Positions 46,347-57,163 of a stretch of 64,000 bases of DNA are shown here, piece by piece. Positions within the stretch are counted from its first letter, which is position 1, and the number at the start of each line of letters is the position of its first letter. The stretch comes from Aphrocallistes beatrix (taxonomy: Eukaryota > Porifera > Hexactinellida > Sceptrulophora > Aphrocallistidae). A program made the position numbers and the translations under genes. The notes beneath the pieces were generated by a model, which had not been told where the DNA came from, ran no database searches, and saw nothing but the letters and a program-made list of their open reading frames with translations. The stretch spans positions 2,455,986 to 2,519,985 of the forward strand of contig OY725488.1 in assembly GCA_963281255.1 (NCBI GenBank), in the 5' to 3' direction.

Positions 46347-46765
46347 TATATAATGTCAACCCATTTACTGCATGTACAGCAAATCTCAGGCAAATCGTAC
46401 CAGAAAGATTTTGTTTTCGGTGGAAAAAGATTTGGTACTAAAATGTCCGTTTGTTTTTTTTGAAAGCAAAATATGAGACGTTTTATGACAGTTTGGAGCT
46501 TAGAGAATGTCAAAATCTAATTCTACGACATTAAATCCTTATAGAAAGTGGAAAAGTAAATTAAATCTAGTAGAACTAAACAAATGTTGGCACTTTTATC
46601 TCAATGTCGGATGAGGGCGGGTTTTCATAATTGGAAAAAGTTAATTTTTTCTACAGATCATATTATGACTCCCTGAAGAGTTTTGGCGCTAAAGATTTCA
46701 AGTTAATCTTACATTATAGATATTTTTTAATGTGCAAAAAATCAAAACAATCGGTGACGTCAAAA

Positions 46766-47322
46766 ACTGAATAGGTCCGAATTGATTAAGTCCGACTGGA
46801 ATAAGTGTGACCAAATTCCATAGCTGGATTGAGTCCGACTGGAATAAGTCCTAATTTCACTCAATGGAAAATGTCGGAGTGGAATAGGTCCGGCCAAATT
46901 CCACTTCATCGAGTTCAGAAGGCCTCAGTTCAAGTTAAGAGAGCCGGGCTATTCACAGACAGCCCAGTGCTCAACTTATTAAGGGAAAGAGGAATAAGGC
47001 CGAATGATCTATTTGGATGTAGGGAAGAATGGAGTTTATTTTGTGAAATAAAAAAATGGGGGTCAATTGGAGGCATTTTTTGGTTTGTTAGGAACCAGGG
47101 GAGATTCTATGGGTTTTTGGTACGGAATGTTTTCAAAATTCGCTTGTTAAGGCGATTTTTAAGTAAAATATATATCTAACTTGTTAGCCACTTCTTTATT
47201 CCAGTATTATGTACATATCATTCGGCTCTTTCCAGTTTCGAAAATACGGACTTACTCCAGTCTGACTTATTCCTGTAAGGGAAAAACAGCATTCGGACTT
47301 ATTCCAGTCGGACCAATTCAGT
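46766..47322. mobile_element. MITE with iterated TCCGACTGGAATAAGTC motif, 557 bp
   Basis: The left ACTGAATAGGTCCGAATTG... and the right ...CGGACCAATTCAGT are inverted. TCCGACTGGAATAAG recurs at 46792 and 46829, related AATGTCGGAGTGGAATAGG at 46868, and inverse copies (CTTACTCCAGTCTGAC, CGGACTTATTCCAGTCGG) at the right. It abuts the long-TIR transposon exactly. The open frame at 46829-47179 lies over these repeats and is not supported as a gene. Confidence 0.55.
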
Positions 47323-49393
47323 CAACTCAAGGAAAGGTATATATATATAAATCAAATGATACGCCTATTTTTATCTAAGTCAAATTTGAGAACCACTGTC
47401 TTCAATGATAAAACTTGAGTAGCATAAAATATTATAACTCGCCAATCGTTTGCTGTGTAATCCAAACTGTTAACTGACTAAGGGTAAATACGGGCAGGTA
47501 AGAAAAATATCCTACAGCTATAATAATTTGAGGTTGTTCCTGTCTTTGTCTGGCTGAAATATTAGTTAATCTGAAGTGACACCACGTCAATAAATCGAAT
47601 ATATCAGTGAAAGCTATACTTCGTCTTTATATATAGCAGTGAAGTCCTTATAATGTTGATTTCAAAAATTCTGAACATCCACTCCAGGTAAAGGTAGTCC
47701 AACTAGCTTCTCCAATAATTTGGGCAAATATTTTAGGGAATTTTTAAATCTTCCTAAGCATTTCCATTAGTTATTTTAGACATTGCGCGAAATTTAAGAT
47801 CATACTTACATTTACGGAACCTAGTTATGTACTTTCTAGCAAGCATGCCATATGTACCTTAGGAGCATGTTCTCGGTACTTTGGAAGAATGCTCTATGTC
47901 CCTTAGGAGCATACTCCTTGTACGTTTTGTTACCTTTGATAATATTTCATTAAGCTCAATTTGATGTGCAGGGCTAAGCAAAACCATACTTACCAATTAA
48001 AGCAGGTCTTATCTTGTTTGTAACAATCGCAAATCTCTCACTAGGGCATTCATTCCTACTTTGTTACAGTGTGTGATATCTTTGAAATTTCTGGGTGTAT
48101 ATCAAGATAAAGTTCATTAAAATCGTTATCAAATGATGTTGAATCATCATCGGGTAAAGGAATATGTTTGGTGCAGGAATAATCATCTAAGTAGGCAATG
48201 GATCAAATAACAGGAGGAACTAATGTAATGTTATTTTCAATATTAAATCCTTCAAATAAAGTCATGCAAAAGTAGCAATCAGTTGAATGATCTCGTTGTT
48301 CAAGCGATATGATTAGTGCTCAAAAACTAAGCATGAATATGTTTAGTAAACTACTGTAACATACTAGAGGTACATTCCAAGCACCAATAAGTCACCAAGC
48401 CAAAAAATAAGAAATCACCGGATTTGCACAACAAGACATGAGAAATTTCAAAAGTTATTGAATTTTTGCAAAAATATATAATTCTATTTCCACTATCATG
48501 AAAGCTTCCTGTCATACATCATTATTCAATATTACTCCGGGAACAGTAATCTTCAATAAATGATTTATTGGACTGTAGTTATGAAGTTCGGGGATGTATA
48601 TTTATACTAAGAGATAATTTAGAAAGTTTGAAGAAGCCCTTCTATAACATAGTTTTCTTGAGTCGTTATATAACTGTTCTTTTTTACCAATTATTCTAAC
48701 GATTTATTAAATAAGCGCTTTTCAAAAAGAGCTGAAACCGTAGTGCTGGGCATCTAAAACGAATATCGTATCAAAGCAATTAAATCTGTCAAAACCTATA
48801 ATTTCGCTGCAGTTTGCTCTCCGAAATGACTATTTTAGTCAATATAAAAAAATATCCTTATTTAGAAAAAAGTCTCGAGGAAATTGATGTGAGTTAGTAT
48901 ATAGCCATTTTCAGAATAATTTAGTTTCCAAGTAATACAATAGCAACCGTGGGATGTTAACTTTCATCATTATATCACTTCATTCCACTTTGCAAGATTA
49001 TTTCAGTTAAACTTGATGTCTCAAAAGCAAAAAAGATTGTAAAATATATTTGCCAAAATTGGCTTTCATCCAAATAGTTCGGCAGATATTGACGAATATA
49101 GTTTATCTTTTCACAATAAGATATGTGGCTGCTATTTCCAACAAACTTTATCAGGAATTGTCCTGCTAACAAAGTTCTAAGTGTGAATCTTAGTGTGAAA
49201 AGGTAAAAGTATATTCGTGAAGCTCGTCGGTAAATTTTACAGTTTAGCGGTTATTGACTTATGCAAATAAATAAGTGCGTACAAACCCACGGCCAGAACA
49301 GGCCAATAATATATCTAGGGAAACATCAAGAAATAGAAATAGATTTACAACAAAGGAATAGTCAGTTATTTAAATAATTTTGGCATATCTTAC
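47323..49393. other. Gene-free intronic stretch
   Basis: No ORF or repeat termini. A short local repeat of CCTTAGGAGCAT (47858-47925) is present. Confidence 0.45.
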
Positions 49394-49696
49394 CTATCTT
49401 GTAGATTCGTTCTATCAAGTAAAAGTGCATCTTCGAGGTCTTTTTCATCTTTAAATAAGACAAATGCATCACCAGATGGAAGAAAATTCTCATTCTCTAT
49501 AATTAAAACTCCTTTACTGCCTTGTAAAACTTGAGAATGTTTGCATATAAATTCTGAAATATCATCTGCAGTACATCTAAAAGGCAGCCCTCTTAAACGG
49601 GCAACAGATTTAAAGAAGTTCTCAGCTTTATCTGGAAAATATTGATGAGAAAGTTGTTTAAAAAGATTAGCATTGGCTGGAAGAACCTCTATATAT
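49394..49696 (-). CDS. fus/ESRP-like: ESRP/Fusilli-type splicing regulator, exon with RRM2
   Basis: This is an internal exon of 303 nt (101 codons), upstream of the RRM3 exon at 6746-7135. The acceptor TTTCTTTATCGCTTAG is followed by A|TAT ATA GAG (Tyr-Ile-Glu-Val), completing RRM1. A linker of about 30 residues leads into RRM2: VARLRGLPF (RNP2-like), CTADDISEF, VLIIEN and PSGDAFVLF (RNP1-like). It ends LQDAG... at donor GATAG|GTAAGA inside an Arg codon (last full residues Leu-Gln-Asp). Joined to the RRM3 exon this restores Arg-Tyr-Ile-Glu in frame, which strongly supports both splice sites. PSGDAFVLF is the RNP1 typical of ESRP RRM2. The intron to the next exon is 42,258 bp. No RRM1 exon is recognised between 49.7 and 64 kb. 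Confidence 0.85.
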
Positions 49697-50318
49697 CTAA
49701 GCGATAAAGAAATAAAAGTTAGCTATAATAATTAAAATTTGCATTCTTGAAGGAATTGAAAGCATATTACAATTATAATTAGAGGATTTTAGTTAAAAAT
49801 AAATAATGTCATCATTGAATGATAAATCATTGCCTACTCTACATAAGAGTCGCCATCGGGATGAATAATTTTCGATATCATTCAGAACAACAATATTTTG
49901 CTTCATTTTTAACAAACTATGTTAAAATAACAGTAAATAGACGTTCGTGATAGCTCGCTCTCATTTGTTTCTATCCTCGTAATCTACTCTTAAACTCTTA
50001 GTCTTCATCAATGTTTTATTTTCAACTCTTTCGCGGGTATGACGGCCTCAAACAATTTTTTAAAAAACCTCTGTGCAAACAAGCGAAGCGCGCTTGTGAT
50101 ATATGAAACAGGGTAATAAGTCCTTTAACTATATTCCAAATAATAGATACTTTACCACATGTCTTACTATGTTTTTTCTCTATTTATCACCCTGTATGCT
50201 TGAAGACAATCGAAATATACGAGATATCGTAGTTATTTCTAGAGGGTATATCATCAATTGTTATGACTTCATCAGGCACAATCCTCTCGAAGTAAATTAT
50301 TTCAGTGGTTTCCAAGGG
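49697..50318. other. Intronic stretch with a P-like terminus and a Rep-A scrap
   Basis: CATTGCCTACTCTACATAAG (about 49829) resembles the P-like termini. ACAAGCGAAGCGCGCTTGTG (50080-50101) is the 3' scrap of Rep-A. No supported gene. Confidence 0.4.
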
Positions 50319-50540
50319 AACCAGTCAACTCGTACCAACCACTACTAACTCATCCAATAGCAATAGTCAATTCGTACTAAATAACCAAAATGTAATGAAC
50401 GATTTCTACAGCATTTTGGATGAGATATCTGTAGTAAGAACACAGCGAAAAGCAGGAACTCTGTTGACTTGGTACGAGTTGGTATGTGGTACGAGTTGGC
50501 ATGTTGTACGAGTTTGCATGTTGTATGAGTTGAGTGGCAT
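50319..50540. mobile_element. MITE with iterated GTACGAGTTGG motif
   Basis: Left CCAGTCAACTCGTACCAACC and right ...GTATGAGTTGAGTGG are inverted. GGTACGAGTTGG, TGTACGAGTTTG and GGTATGTGG follow one another at 50470-50530. A related copy is at 17815-18015, with a shared core GCATTTTGGATG. Confidence 0.55.
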
Positions 50541-51127
50541 TCGTTTCCAAGGTATGTTTGAAGGCTTCATTCATTATCATCAGAATCATCAATTTGTTAA
50601 AATATAATATCTCGTTTGACCACTGAATCAGGTTCAAAATTTACACGATCTGGGGAATATTCGCTCTACATCCAGAAAGGGAACAGTGTAAAGTTGAATG
50701 AAATATAGCTTTTTGAACAATTGCAATTCTATGATTGAATGATTGACTTTGTATCAAGATCAATTTGAAATCAGCGCTCCGGATCTGAGCGGGTTTACTG
50801 TAATGTGAATTAGTTTTTAAAATAAAGTGAAAACTGGACATAACCAGATTAATATCAACTTGAAAAAGTCCTTTGAAATCCAAAAATTATGACTTGCTTT
50901 AGAAGGCAAATATTAATTGGAAACTTGTTAGTTGCTTCATGGCATGATCATATAAATTGCCACTCAAATGCCGCCCGCCCCTTATCGATTTATAAAAGTG
51001 GTTAATTTGGGACTGAAACAAGAAATTTCTTAAGATTGGACAAATGTACATGAGACTATGCTACCGTAGGATATTTGTAAACTCGGTGAGCCTTATAGAT
51101 ATTATATGGGAGTAGGCATCTCAGGTT

Positions 51128-51298
51128 AAATAGTGATTTTTCGAGTGCTATCGATTATAACAGTAAGACAGACGTATTTAAAGTTGTTTTCGACCATATA
51201 ATTAATCAATGTGAGCCTATGCGCCGAAGTACCCCTCTGAGGAACACTTTGTGTCCGCCAGCCGCGCTTCGCAAGCAAGCATGCGCGCTTGTATTTAA
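51128..51298 (+). repeat. Rep-A copy 18 (3' part)
   Basis: GTGATTTTTCGAGTGCTATC to ATGCGCGCTTGTATTTAAT. Terminal pieces (TATATCCTTACTATGAAAAC, TATATATCCTTACTATTAAT) follow at 51455-51530 before a TA run. Confidence 0.65.
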
Positions 51299-51717
51299 TA
51301 ATAAATGTGTTTTAATTGCGAAACTATCAGTTTATGCTTGTACTCTCATCGGTTAGTTTCATGAGAGGAAAGGGATGGTTCGAGGGGAGGAGGAAGCAAT
51401 AAACCTGTTTTTACAGGTTAATTTTTATTGAATCGTCAATTACTTGTACACTATGTATATCCTTACTATGAAAACTTGATTAATGTTTGTTTGTTTGTGT
51501 ATATATCCTTACTATTAATGTATATTTATATATATATATACGTATATATATATATATAAGAAGATGATATAGGATCAATAATACTTTAATGATAGTAAAG
51601 CACATACATAGAGGTTGCTTTCGCCTAATACGGCTCCTCAGTACATGAGTTATGGGTAAATAAAATAGATTGAGTGCCCTATAAGGTATACATATTATTT
51701 TTGCGAAGTGATTTATG

Positions 51718-51873
51718 CTAAGGGTCGTCTTCCTCAGTTGAAATGGGTGGGAGGGGAGCAAGTGCATTTTTCAATGCATCATAAAAGCGATTTGGGTGGT
51801 CTAGATGAACTGAAAGATCTAGGCGATGTTTTCGAATGATGTTCGCAACTTGAACTTCCAATGAGGTCTCCAT
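51718..51873 (-). CDS. Small unrecognised ORF, 51 residues
   Basis: The minus-strand ATG at 51873 to TAG at 51718 encodes a product beginning METSLEVQVANII and ending in an acidic PPISTEEDDP tail, with HRLDLSVHLDHPNRFYDALK between. A TGA lies four codons upstream. Composition and lack of low complexity suggest a real or recently real C-terminus, perhaps of a retroelement, since a TA run and Rep-A scraps lie on its 3' side. I cannot assign a family. Confidence 0.3.
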   Translation of the reverse strand: METSLEVQVANIIRKHRLDLSVHLDHPNRFYDALKNALAPLPPISTEEDDP

Positions 51874-52021
51874 ACTTGCTCTTATGTATCACTCAGTAGT
51901 GACTAGTAGTGAGTATATTACTTAAGTAGGTACCATCTACTAGCTATTTATCTTTCATGAATGTGTATACAGTATACATTTATCAATTCTGCAATTATTA
52001 ATCATGTTAAATTAAAGGCTA

Positions 52022-52150
52022 CAGGAGCGAGAAAACCTCTATAATCCGACATTTTCCTGATTTTCCACAAATGTTGGATTATGGATGTTATTCGATAATC
52101 CGACATTTTTTTCGTCTCCCATTGAATGTCAGATTATGGAGGTTCCACTG
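52022..52150. mobile_element. Rep-C MITE, 129 bp
   Basis: CAG...CCTCTATAATCCGACATT and AATGTCAGATTATGGAGG...CTG are inverted repeats, with TA at both sides. The motif ATAATCCGACATT occurs in both orientations four times (ATGTTGGATTATGG, CGATAATCCGACATT). Confidence 0.75.
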
Positions 52151-52187
52151 TAGTTGAATCATATTTGTGGTATATGAATATACATAT

Positions 52188-52400
52188 TCTATTGGCTATG
52201 GCTCTACTATGTTCTGAGTTCAGATCAAAATGCTGACTCATCATGGAATTATGACATCATTGTCACCTTTTTCAGATTTAGAAATTTCAGTTTTTCGACT
52301 ATAACTCAGCCATTTTATGTGATAGAAGGCTAAACTTTTAATAGAATGTGTATATTAATATTCTTCACATGTGATACAACTATCATCAAAAAATGATGAC
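52188..52400 (+). repeat. Rep-A copy 19 (middle part)
   Basis: TATTGGCTATGGCTCTACTA to AAAAATGATGACTTACTTT. One module reads GACTCATCATGG...TTATGACATCA, with the CRE site mutated. Confidence 0.65.
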
Positions 52401-52416
52401 TTACTTTACGACATTT

Positions 52417-52582
52417 TATGACATTCGGATGCCATCACTCACACTTTGTCACGATTAAGGAAAGAATATTGTATACGTCAAGGTAAACTAAAGGTGGAAA
52501 AGTGCTAATGTCGAAAATGTCGTCATTTTAATGGAGGAACATTACGGATTACTGCTGCCTCCACCAAAAGAAAAAGTATCGC
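52417..52582 (+). pseudogene. Possible BEL/Pao integrase zinc-binding scrap
   Basis: Translation THTLSRLRKEYCIRQGKLKV, then Cys, stop, CRKCRHFNGG resembles the HHCC zinc-binding N-terminus of BEL/Pao LTR-retrotransposon integrases (His, a Leu-Ser-x-Leu-Arg stretch, then a KCxxC segment and an NGG motif). One in-frame stop. Only about 55 codons remain, ending where the hAT element is inserted. It is a fragment and codes for nothing functional. Confidence 0.4.
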
Positions 52583-52683
52583 AGTGGGCACAGTGGCGTC
52601 AGGTTGACCAAAAAAGCGGGGGGGCCAGCCGGCCAGGCCGTTGTACTAGTACTTGTATACTAAGTGCACTCAATATGTCAATA

Positions 52684-52851
52684 CAGTAAAACCTTGCTAA
52701 TCAGAAGTCCGAACGGAGGAGTTCCGATTCAAAAGATATCTGTTACGATTATGGTATATATTCCAAGTTATTTTAATATGAATTTGAGAATGAGATGTTC
52801 GGATTTGCGAGGGATCGGAGTGCCAATGTTCTGAAAAGCGGGGGGCTACTG
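52684..52851. mobile_element. Rep-C MITE inside the hAT element, 168 bp
   Basis: TA, CAGTAAAACCTTGCTAATC...GGGGGGCTACTG, TA. GTCCGAAC/GTTCGGATTTGCGAG and GGAGTTCCGATTC/GGATCGGAGTGCC repeat inside in both orientations. The extreme ends pair weakly beyond CAGTA. Confidence 0.65.
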
Positions 52852-53114
52852 TACATAAAAAAATGAATAATTGTATCAATTTTATATTCAATACTTTCAG
52901 GTTGGTATTTCATAATTGATCAATTAAAGAATCATTATTTCACGTTGTTTTTTAATTGAACAATGGAGTGTCTATACTCTATAGTGCTAATAATATACTA
53001 CACTGAATGTGTTTCCAACCATAAATAACAAACAAATCAAGATTCTAGTAATTCAATAAATTTTAAAATTACCAATTTCTGATTCCGATCTACATTTATT
53101 CTTGAAAATAATAA

Positions 53115-55462
53115 ATGTCTTCTTCTGAGAGTTCAGCTAAAAAGCCTAAGTTTGCACAGCCGATATTAAGCCATTTTCTCCAAGCACAATCAAGTCTATC
53201 AACACTCACTTCACCTGACTGTGATCCAGGTTCTCAGTCCCCTGAGAGCCCAAATGAATGCATTACCCTCTCACAACAGGAATCTGCAGAACTACACCAA
53301 ATTACGCCACAACCACCAGTCCAAGTCGGACAAGATTTTAACCCATATCTAGTAGATAAAGAAACACACTGTCATGGCAATCAGAAGTTTAATAAAGCTT
53401 GGCTTGCCGAAATTCCCTGGCTACGTTACCATACAAATTTGGATTTGTGCTGGTGCTCTGTTTGTGTCTGGGGTTTGAATGCTGACATGTTACCAGTTAG
53501 TGAGAACAAACACAGGTCTGCAGAGAGCAGCTTTATCACTGGATGGAATAATTGGCATGGTGGTAAGTCGAAGCTTCAGAGACATACAAGGAGCTGATGC
53601 CGGTACGCTTAAATTTGGCAGGTGTCAAGGCTGCTCACGAGAATCAGCTAACGATTTGGGCCCAAGTAAGCAGCACGAAGAAACGGGAAATGCAAAGGAA
53701 TAGGATTGGCCTTGATGCTGTTATTTCTAGCATACAACTCTTGGCTAGACAAGGAATGCCGCTACGAGGCCATGGCGAAGAAAAAGATACAGCAAATATC
53801 TGGCAGGAAGTTAAACTAATTTCAAATTTCAATGAGGATGTAAAATCATACTTTATTTCGTCTGGATACAAGTTTATGTCAGTACCAATACAGAATGAGT
53901 GTCTCAAGATGTTAGGTGTACTGGATATAATTGTTGAGAAGATCAAGAGGTCCGTTTGGTTTACATGTATCATGGATGAGACTCAAGACATCTCAACACT
54001 TGAGCAAGTTTGCATCTGTATGAGATATGTAGACGATTCAGATCTTAGTGTGCGGGAAGATTTTTTAGGATTTCATAACATAGTTGGTACTACAGCAGTA
54101 TAACTCCACAAGATACTTACCAAGACGATAAAAACTCTTGGTCTTGACATGGAGAATTGCCGAGGTCAGAATGTTTCTGGTCATGTTTCTGGTTTGCTAA
54201 CATTATTTAGGAATCATCATCCAAAAGCCCTGTATTCCCACTGCGCTGGCCATAATCTTAATTTAGTGCTGAATGATGTTGCAAAGGAAGTTCGCCAGTG
54301 TTATCATATCGTGACTCTCGTAGGTAAGATCGGGATATATGTGAAGGATTCAGCGAAAAGAAAATCATATTTCGATCAGATACGAGTTGCAAACTCAGAA
54401 GACGGTAAGATAAGCAACTCAAATATCCGTTCCATATGTCCAACAAGATGGATTCTAGGATACCCTGCAGTCAATGCTATTTTAGAAAATTACGAGGATC
54501 TTCTTGACTTCCTGTGCTCCTCAATTGATAACGAAAACAAGGCTCAAGGATATGTTAGAGAACTTCAACGCTTTGAAGTCTATTTTGGAGTACGCATTCT
54601 ACATCGTATCTTTGGTCAAGTTCACCCAGTTCACAATGCAATCCAATCAGAATCTATGTCACTGCGGGAGTGTTCAAGTATAGTAACTGCACTCACTGCT
54701 GCATTGAGAATAGACGGAGAATCTGTGGACATTTTTAGCGTTTTCATGACTAGCTGTAAGTCTTCGGCATTGGCTATGGGTATTGATTTTCCTGTAGTTC
54801 CTCGAGGTCTCGCGAAAATGGTGAATAGAGGAAATAGGGTTGAATGGGAAATTGATGACATCGTTGTCAATAACTATTATTATGGTATTTGGACAAAGAT
54901 GTATAGCTCTTCAGTAGGTTCGCTGACAAAGCGTTTTCAAGGAAAGGCAATTGACATTGCACGGGATTTTCAAGACATGTTGTCCAATATGAGCGAAGAT
55001 TCTATTTATGAATTCTCTAGCATGAACTCGCTCATGGAGCTCTACAATACTGACATTAATTGGAAACTGTTGAAGTTGGAGATGATACAATGGGATCGTG
55101 TTAGTAAGATATCCAACCCTACCAAACACACGACTGATATGAAGTACCTTCACAAGTATCTTTCTGAGAAGTCTGATCATCGTCTAATGTGGCCTAATTT
55201 GGAGTTATTTCTTAAGCTCCACCTTCTTCTTCCTTGTACATCTTGCTCTGCCGAACGTGGATTTAGCTGTTTAAGACGAATAAAAACATATCTGCGCAGT
55301 ACAATGACAGAAGACAGACTAAATGCATGTGCATTATGCAATGTACATCATGAAATATTGGACAAATTGGATATTGGCAAAATTACTGACGGTTGGATTA
55401 AGATGAGTGAGGTCAGGATGAATAGATTTGTGCTAAGTAAAGACAGCTTAAGGGATTACTAG
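53115..55462 (+). pseudogene. hAT transposase (TTF zinc finger, DUF4371, C-terminal dimer domain), ZMYM-like
   Basis: hAT transposases of this ZMYM1-like group insert with 8-bp duplications. Order: a Ser/Pro-rich start (53115), WHYH-like TTF zinc finger with LCWCSVC (about residue 115), then a frameshift near 53593, after HTRS; DUF4371-like region VKAAHENQLTIW, and IMDETQDIS with the first catalytic Asp; a TAA at 54101-54103; then LDMENCRGQ joined straight to NVSGHVSG. Relatives have a short Tyr-Asp-Gly-Ala-type block here bearing a catalytic Asp, which seems deleted. HCAGHNLNL, TRW and the dimerisation block CSAERGFSCLRRIKTYLRST are intact, to TAG at 55462. Three lesions in about 780 codons, so it is a fairly young but dead copy. 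Confidence 0.85.
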
Positions 55463-55742
55463 AATAAAATTTATGACATTTCTTTGCTTATAATTTACCT
55501 ATAATATCGTACAATAGCAATAAAACAATAAAATGTCATAGAATCAATAATATTTAGGATTAAAATTTCACACAGCATATTATTTACAGGTACATTGAGA
55601 AACTAGTATCAAAATACCTTCAAAATGAGCATCATTTTTGAGAAAACCGGGGGGGCGGCCCCCCAGGTTATTGGCTTTTTTCAAAACCGGGGGGGCGAGC
55701 CCCCCCGCCCCCCTGAACCTGACGCCATTGAGTGGGCACCAT

Positions 55743-56752
55743 TTATATACTGGCATTTACTATGGCTTGAGAGAGTGCAGATTTCAAAATTGTGCAGCGA
55801 GCCTATGTAAAGATTCGTACACTGCTCCAAGTTTCTTCAACCGGCATCCAAAAGGATTCAATAGAGGTTTATAATGATAGAACTCTTCCATATTCCATGA
55901 TATTTGACTGGGCAGTGAGGGAAGAGAGTCAATAGAAGATAAGCCCAGAGCAGGGAGGCCGATTTCCGGCGCCAGTGACAAATGTGTCCTCGAGGTTACC
56001 GAATTACTTGAACAAGACCCTAATATTTCATTGGAGATAGCTAATGCAGTTGGGGTCTCAACGGGAACCGCTCATACAATTGTGCATGACAATTTGCTAT
56101 TTAGGGAAATCTGCGCTCGGTGGGTCCCGCATGCACTAACACAGGCCCAGAAAACTAAGAGGGTTCAATGTACTTAAAAGTTGCTTTCTGACTTCGATAG
56201 TACCGAAGACTATTCGAGATCGTGACTGGTGATGAGACTTGGGTACGTTATAGCGAGCATTTATCAAAGGAAGCTAACAAAGTATGGGGAGCTAAAGGCC
56301 AGGACCCACCAATAATCTCTCGACATGACCTCCGGAACCCCAAGGTTATGTACTGTATATTTTTGATTCTTATGGTCCAGTGTGCCAGATTTGCGTCCCC
56401 AATAATACCACTATTACTGAATCATTTTACACGAATGAGTGCCAATCTTAGGTTGAGAAATTATACCACAATGGACGGCAAAGGACTGGGACTCGAGGAT
56501 TGAGATTATTGCATGATAATTCCCGACCCCAAAAGACTAAGCTGGTAAGGGAAAGGTTGGATCGTATGAGAGTTGTAGAGCTAGATCATCCTCCTTACTC
56601 ATCAGACCTCGCTCCATGCGACTTTTGGCTCTTCCCTAAGCGGAAAAACACCTATCAGGGACGGAATTCGAAAGTCGGGCTCACCTCGGATCTTCGATTT
56701 TTCAGTATATGAAAGGTATACCACGTGAAATATTTCAATTTTTCTACTACAA
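55743..56752 (+). pseudogene. Mariner-3 transposase relic, both ends missing
   Basis: Close relative of mariner-2 (same leader TATATACTGGCATTTA before ATG at 55762) but without inverted repeats. The left break is next to the hAT insertion point. Stop at codon 3; frame changes in the helix-turn-helix region. The first Asp survives here (TGDETWVRYSEHLSKEANK, 56222), as do the second and third (LLHDNSRPQKTK; LAPCDFWLFPK) in other frames. Similarity ends near 56730, after CCACGTGAAAT. Since mariner-2 lacks the first Asp and this copy keeps it, both descend independently from an active parent. Confidence 0.8.
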
Positions 56753-57163
56753 CGAGGTTAATCCTTAGTCGAATACAAGGGTACATAGGAGAGCAAGCTA
56801 TTTGTAACATCTGTGAGATGCTCGATACAGAGATGATATCTGCGAAAAGTATATTAAAATTATAGATCAGAATATACAGCGTATTTTAATAATGGAAACA
56901 ATGATACAGAGTAAATTTTATATACACATACCATGCTAATAGACACATTCTAAACATTCTGATAGATTTCACTTACTACAAAGGAGTAGTATAAATATGT
57001 ACTAATTAGTTTTTCTGCAATTATATTCAAATTCTCAAAAAATCCGACTCTAAATTCAATCAACTCACAAATAATAAAAACAGCTTTCATGCAAATACTT
57101 CAGAATACAACCTATTATAACACATCTTAATCCATGATTTCGTGTCGGGATGAACCCACGGAT
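56753..57163. other. Gene-free stretch
   Basis: Nothing recognised. Confidence 0.35.

Larger units (their letters stand above)
41232..46765. mobile_element. DNA transposon with ~700-bp inverted repeats, carrying four later insertions
   Basis: The termini TTTTGACATCACCGATTG (41232) and CAATCGGTGACGTCAAAA (ending 46765) are inverse, and the arms continue as inverse copies for about 700 bp. Left arm: 41232-41734, 43072-43096 and 44449-44620. Right arm: 45585-45874 and 46347-46765. Removing mariner-2 (41735-43071), the Tc1-like element (43097-44448), a Rep-A piece (44621-44858) and a Rep-B MITE (45875-46346) leaves about 2.1 kb with a core of about 730 bp that contains the coding relic at 44860-45558. 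No clear target duplication. I do not recognise the superfamily. Confidence 0.75.
52591..55730 (+). mobile_element. hAT element, 3140 bp, perfect 8-bp target duplication
   Basis: CAGTGGCGTCAGGTT at the left and AACCTGACGCCATTG at the right are inverted with one mismatch. AGTGGGCA flanks both sides (52583-52590 and 55731-55738). It contains a complete-length but broken transposase and a Rep-C MITE at 52684-52851. Near the right end are two AAAACCGGGGGGGCG blocks (55644 and 55684). Confidence 0.95.

Noticed and set aside
46829-47179. 116-codon open frame
   Set aside because: It runs over the iterated motif and inverted repeats of a MITE. No protein-like conservation pattern.
54258-55180. Minus-strand frames of 62-89 codons
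   Set aside because: Antisense shadows of the hAT transposase.
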